Below are positions 24,343 to 25,207 of a DNA stretch of 25,207 nt, one piece after another. This DNA comes from an uncultured Aliarcobacter sp. Its GTDB lineage: Bacteria; Campylobacterota; Campylobacteria; Campylobacterales; Arcobacteraceae. Location of the stretch: NCBI GenBank assembly GCA_947629065.1, contig CANRCH010000006.1, positions 1-25,207 of the forward strand. The letters are read 5' to 3'. The notes under the pieces were generated by a model. It was not told the origin of the DNA. It searched no databases and was given only the letters and a program-made list of their open reading frames with translations. Both the position numbers and the translations under genes were made by a program. The first letter of the stretch is position 1. Each line of letters opens with the position of its first letter.

Positions 24343-25207
24343 TTAAATTTGTTTAAATCTGTAGCCATTTTGTTTCAGATTTTCTCTTATTAACTCTTGA
24401 TGCTCTTCGCCTTTTGTCTCTAAAGCAATTGTTACATGTGCCTCTCCAAACTCCAGTTTTAAAGAGTTTCTATCAAAGTCAATTTGTACAATATTTGCAA
24501 CACAAGAAGTTAAAATCTCTGTTAATTTCATTAAAGCACCTGGTTTATCCATAAGCGTTACAATTAAATTCATTTTTCTATGAGATTTGATTAAACCTTT
24601 TTCAATAATAAGTGAAAGCATTGTAACATCGATATTTCCACCACTTACAACTGCACAAACTTTTCTATTTTTAATATCAACTTTGTCATGCATTATTGCA
24701 GCAACACTAACAGCACCCGCACCTTCAACAATGAGTTTGTGTCTTTCAAGTAGAAATAAAATCGCATTTGCAATCTCATTTTCACTTACTTCAACAATTT
24801 CATCAACATACTCTAAAATAATATCTAGAAGTTTTGGAGTAACATCACGAACAGCAATTCCATCTGCAATAGTTCGCACACTACTTGAATCTATTGGAGA
24901 TCTTGCTTCAAAGCTATCTTTCATACCTCTTGCACCACTTGCAACTACACCAGTTATTTTGATGTTTGGGTTTTTCGTTTTTGCAGCAATTGCAACTCCT
25001 GCGATTAATCCACCACCACCAATTGGCACAATAATATGTTCAATATCTTCAATATTTTCTAATATCTCTAAAGCAATAGTTCCTTGCCCTGCGATTACTT
25101 CATCATCAGCAAAAGGGTGAACAAACTCTTTGTTTTGTTCTTTTGCAAATTTTATAGCTGCTGCATAAGCTTCATCGAAGTTTTCACCAGTTAAAACAAC
25201 ATTTGCA
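24343..25207 (-). CDS. ilvA: Threonine ammonia-lyase (threonine dehydratase), C-terminal 287 residues (cut by window edge)
   Basis: PLP enzyme deaminating threonine to 2-oxobutyrate, the first step toward isoleucine. The frame is open to the right edge, so the N-terminal part with the PLP lysine is outside the window. Visible parts are VHPFADDEVIAGQGT, the PLP-phosphate glycine loop PIGGGGLIAG, and a C-terminal ACT-like domain of about 80 residues (from MNLIVTLMDKPGALMKL), which suggests allosteric control. A GTG at 25027-25029 lies inside the conserved core just before the glycine loop and is not the start. The single ACT domain fits the short (about 400-residue) IlvA type; a catabolic threonine dehydratase cannot be excluded. 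It lies upstream of atpB with a 92-bp gap. Confidence 0.93.
   Translation of the reverse strand, partial: ANVVLTGENFDEAYAAAIKFAKEQNKEFVHPFADDEVIAGQGTIALEILENIEDIEHIIVPIGGGGLIAGVAIAAKTKNPNIKITGVVASGARGMKDSFEARSPIDSSSVRTIADGIAVRDVTPKLLDIILEYVDEIVEVSENEIANAILFLLERHKLIVEGAGAVSVAAIMHDKVDIKNRKVCAVVSGGNIDVTMLSLIIEKGLIKSHRKMNLIVTLMDKPGALMKLTEILTSCVANIVQIDFDRNSLKLEFGEAHVTIALETKGEEHQELIRENLKQNGYRFKQI

Noticed and set aside
25027..25029. GTG as the start of ilvA
   Set aside because: The upstream frame continues with clear IlvA sequence (VHPFADDEVIAGQGT) to the window edge, so the GTG is an internal valine.
24587..25120. A 177-codon open frame on the plus strand opposite ilvA
   Set aside because: It is fully antisense to the conserved ilvA frame; its Ser/Thr/Ile-rich product has no recognisable domain and it has no good ribosome binding site.
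1..25207. Search for CRISPR arrays, insertion sequences, prophage genes, tRNA or rRNA genes, phase-variable G tracts, or a defence or toxin system
   Set aside because: Nothing found by eye: no repeated spacer pattern, transposase, integrase, tRNA-like cloverleaf or long homopolymeric G/C tract. Apart from one small membrane protein, all genes are recognisable core metabolism, respiration, translation or repair genes, so I do not claim a new system here.

Overview
This is an AT-rich stretch of bacterial core chromosome. Protein content, gene order and codon use point to the Campylobacterota (formerly Epsilonproteobacteria), most likely Arcobacter or Aliarcobacter. The evidence is the serA-rpsA-ispH-aroA-pheT-pheS block with a divergent HIT gene (the order I recall from Campylobacter jejuni), a bc1 complex whose c-type subunit carries two hemes, an atpB gene lying apart from other ATP synthase genes, and a short AddA/RecB-like helicase-nuclease. 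The genus is inferred from memory of these families, not from a search.

Left part (1-8449): a leftward operon-like run pheS-pheT-aroA-ispH-rpsA-serA, with junctions of -4 to 67 bp and a candidate internal promoter before rpsA. It links Phe-tRNA synthesis, the shikimate pathway, the last step of the MEP isoprenoid pathway, ribosomal protein S1 and serine synthesis. serA is cut by the window edge. A HIT-family hydrolase gene diverges from pheS.

Middle (8450-15176): leftward fatty-acid genes fabG-acpP-fabF-accA, with their own promoters before fabG and acpP and two intercistronic hairpins. Upstream lies the tightly overlapped queC-queD-queE set for preQ0 (queuosine precursor) synthesis. Diverging from queC are a small four-helix membrane protein of unknown function and rsmE, closed by a strong bidirectional terminator.

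Right part (15177-25207): leftward petA-petB-petC (Rieske, cytochrome b, diheme cytochrome c), thrC and argB. A rightward AddA-like helicase-nuclease diverges from argB and converges on leftward atpB (F0 subunit a). ilvA lies upstream of atpB and is cut by the right edge.

I found no rRNA, tRNA, CRISPR array, insertion sequence, prophage or attachment site. No gene-free stretch exceeds 160 bp. I see no new multi-gene system. The points most worth a second look are small: a PheT editing domain that seems to have lost key residues, two mutually exclusive hairpins over the thrC ribosome binding site, a CRP/FNR-like box before petABC, an unusual cysteine spacing in QueE, and intercistronic hairpins in the fatty-acid operon.
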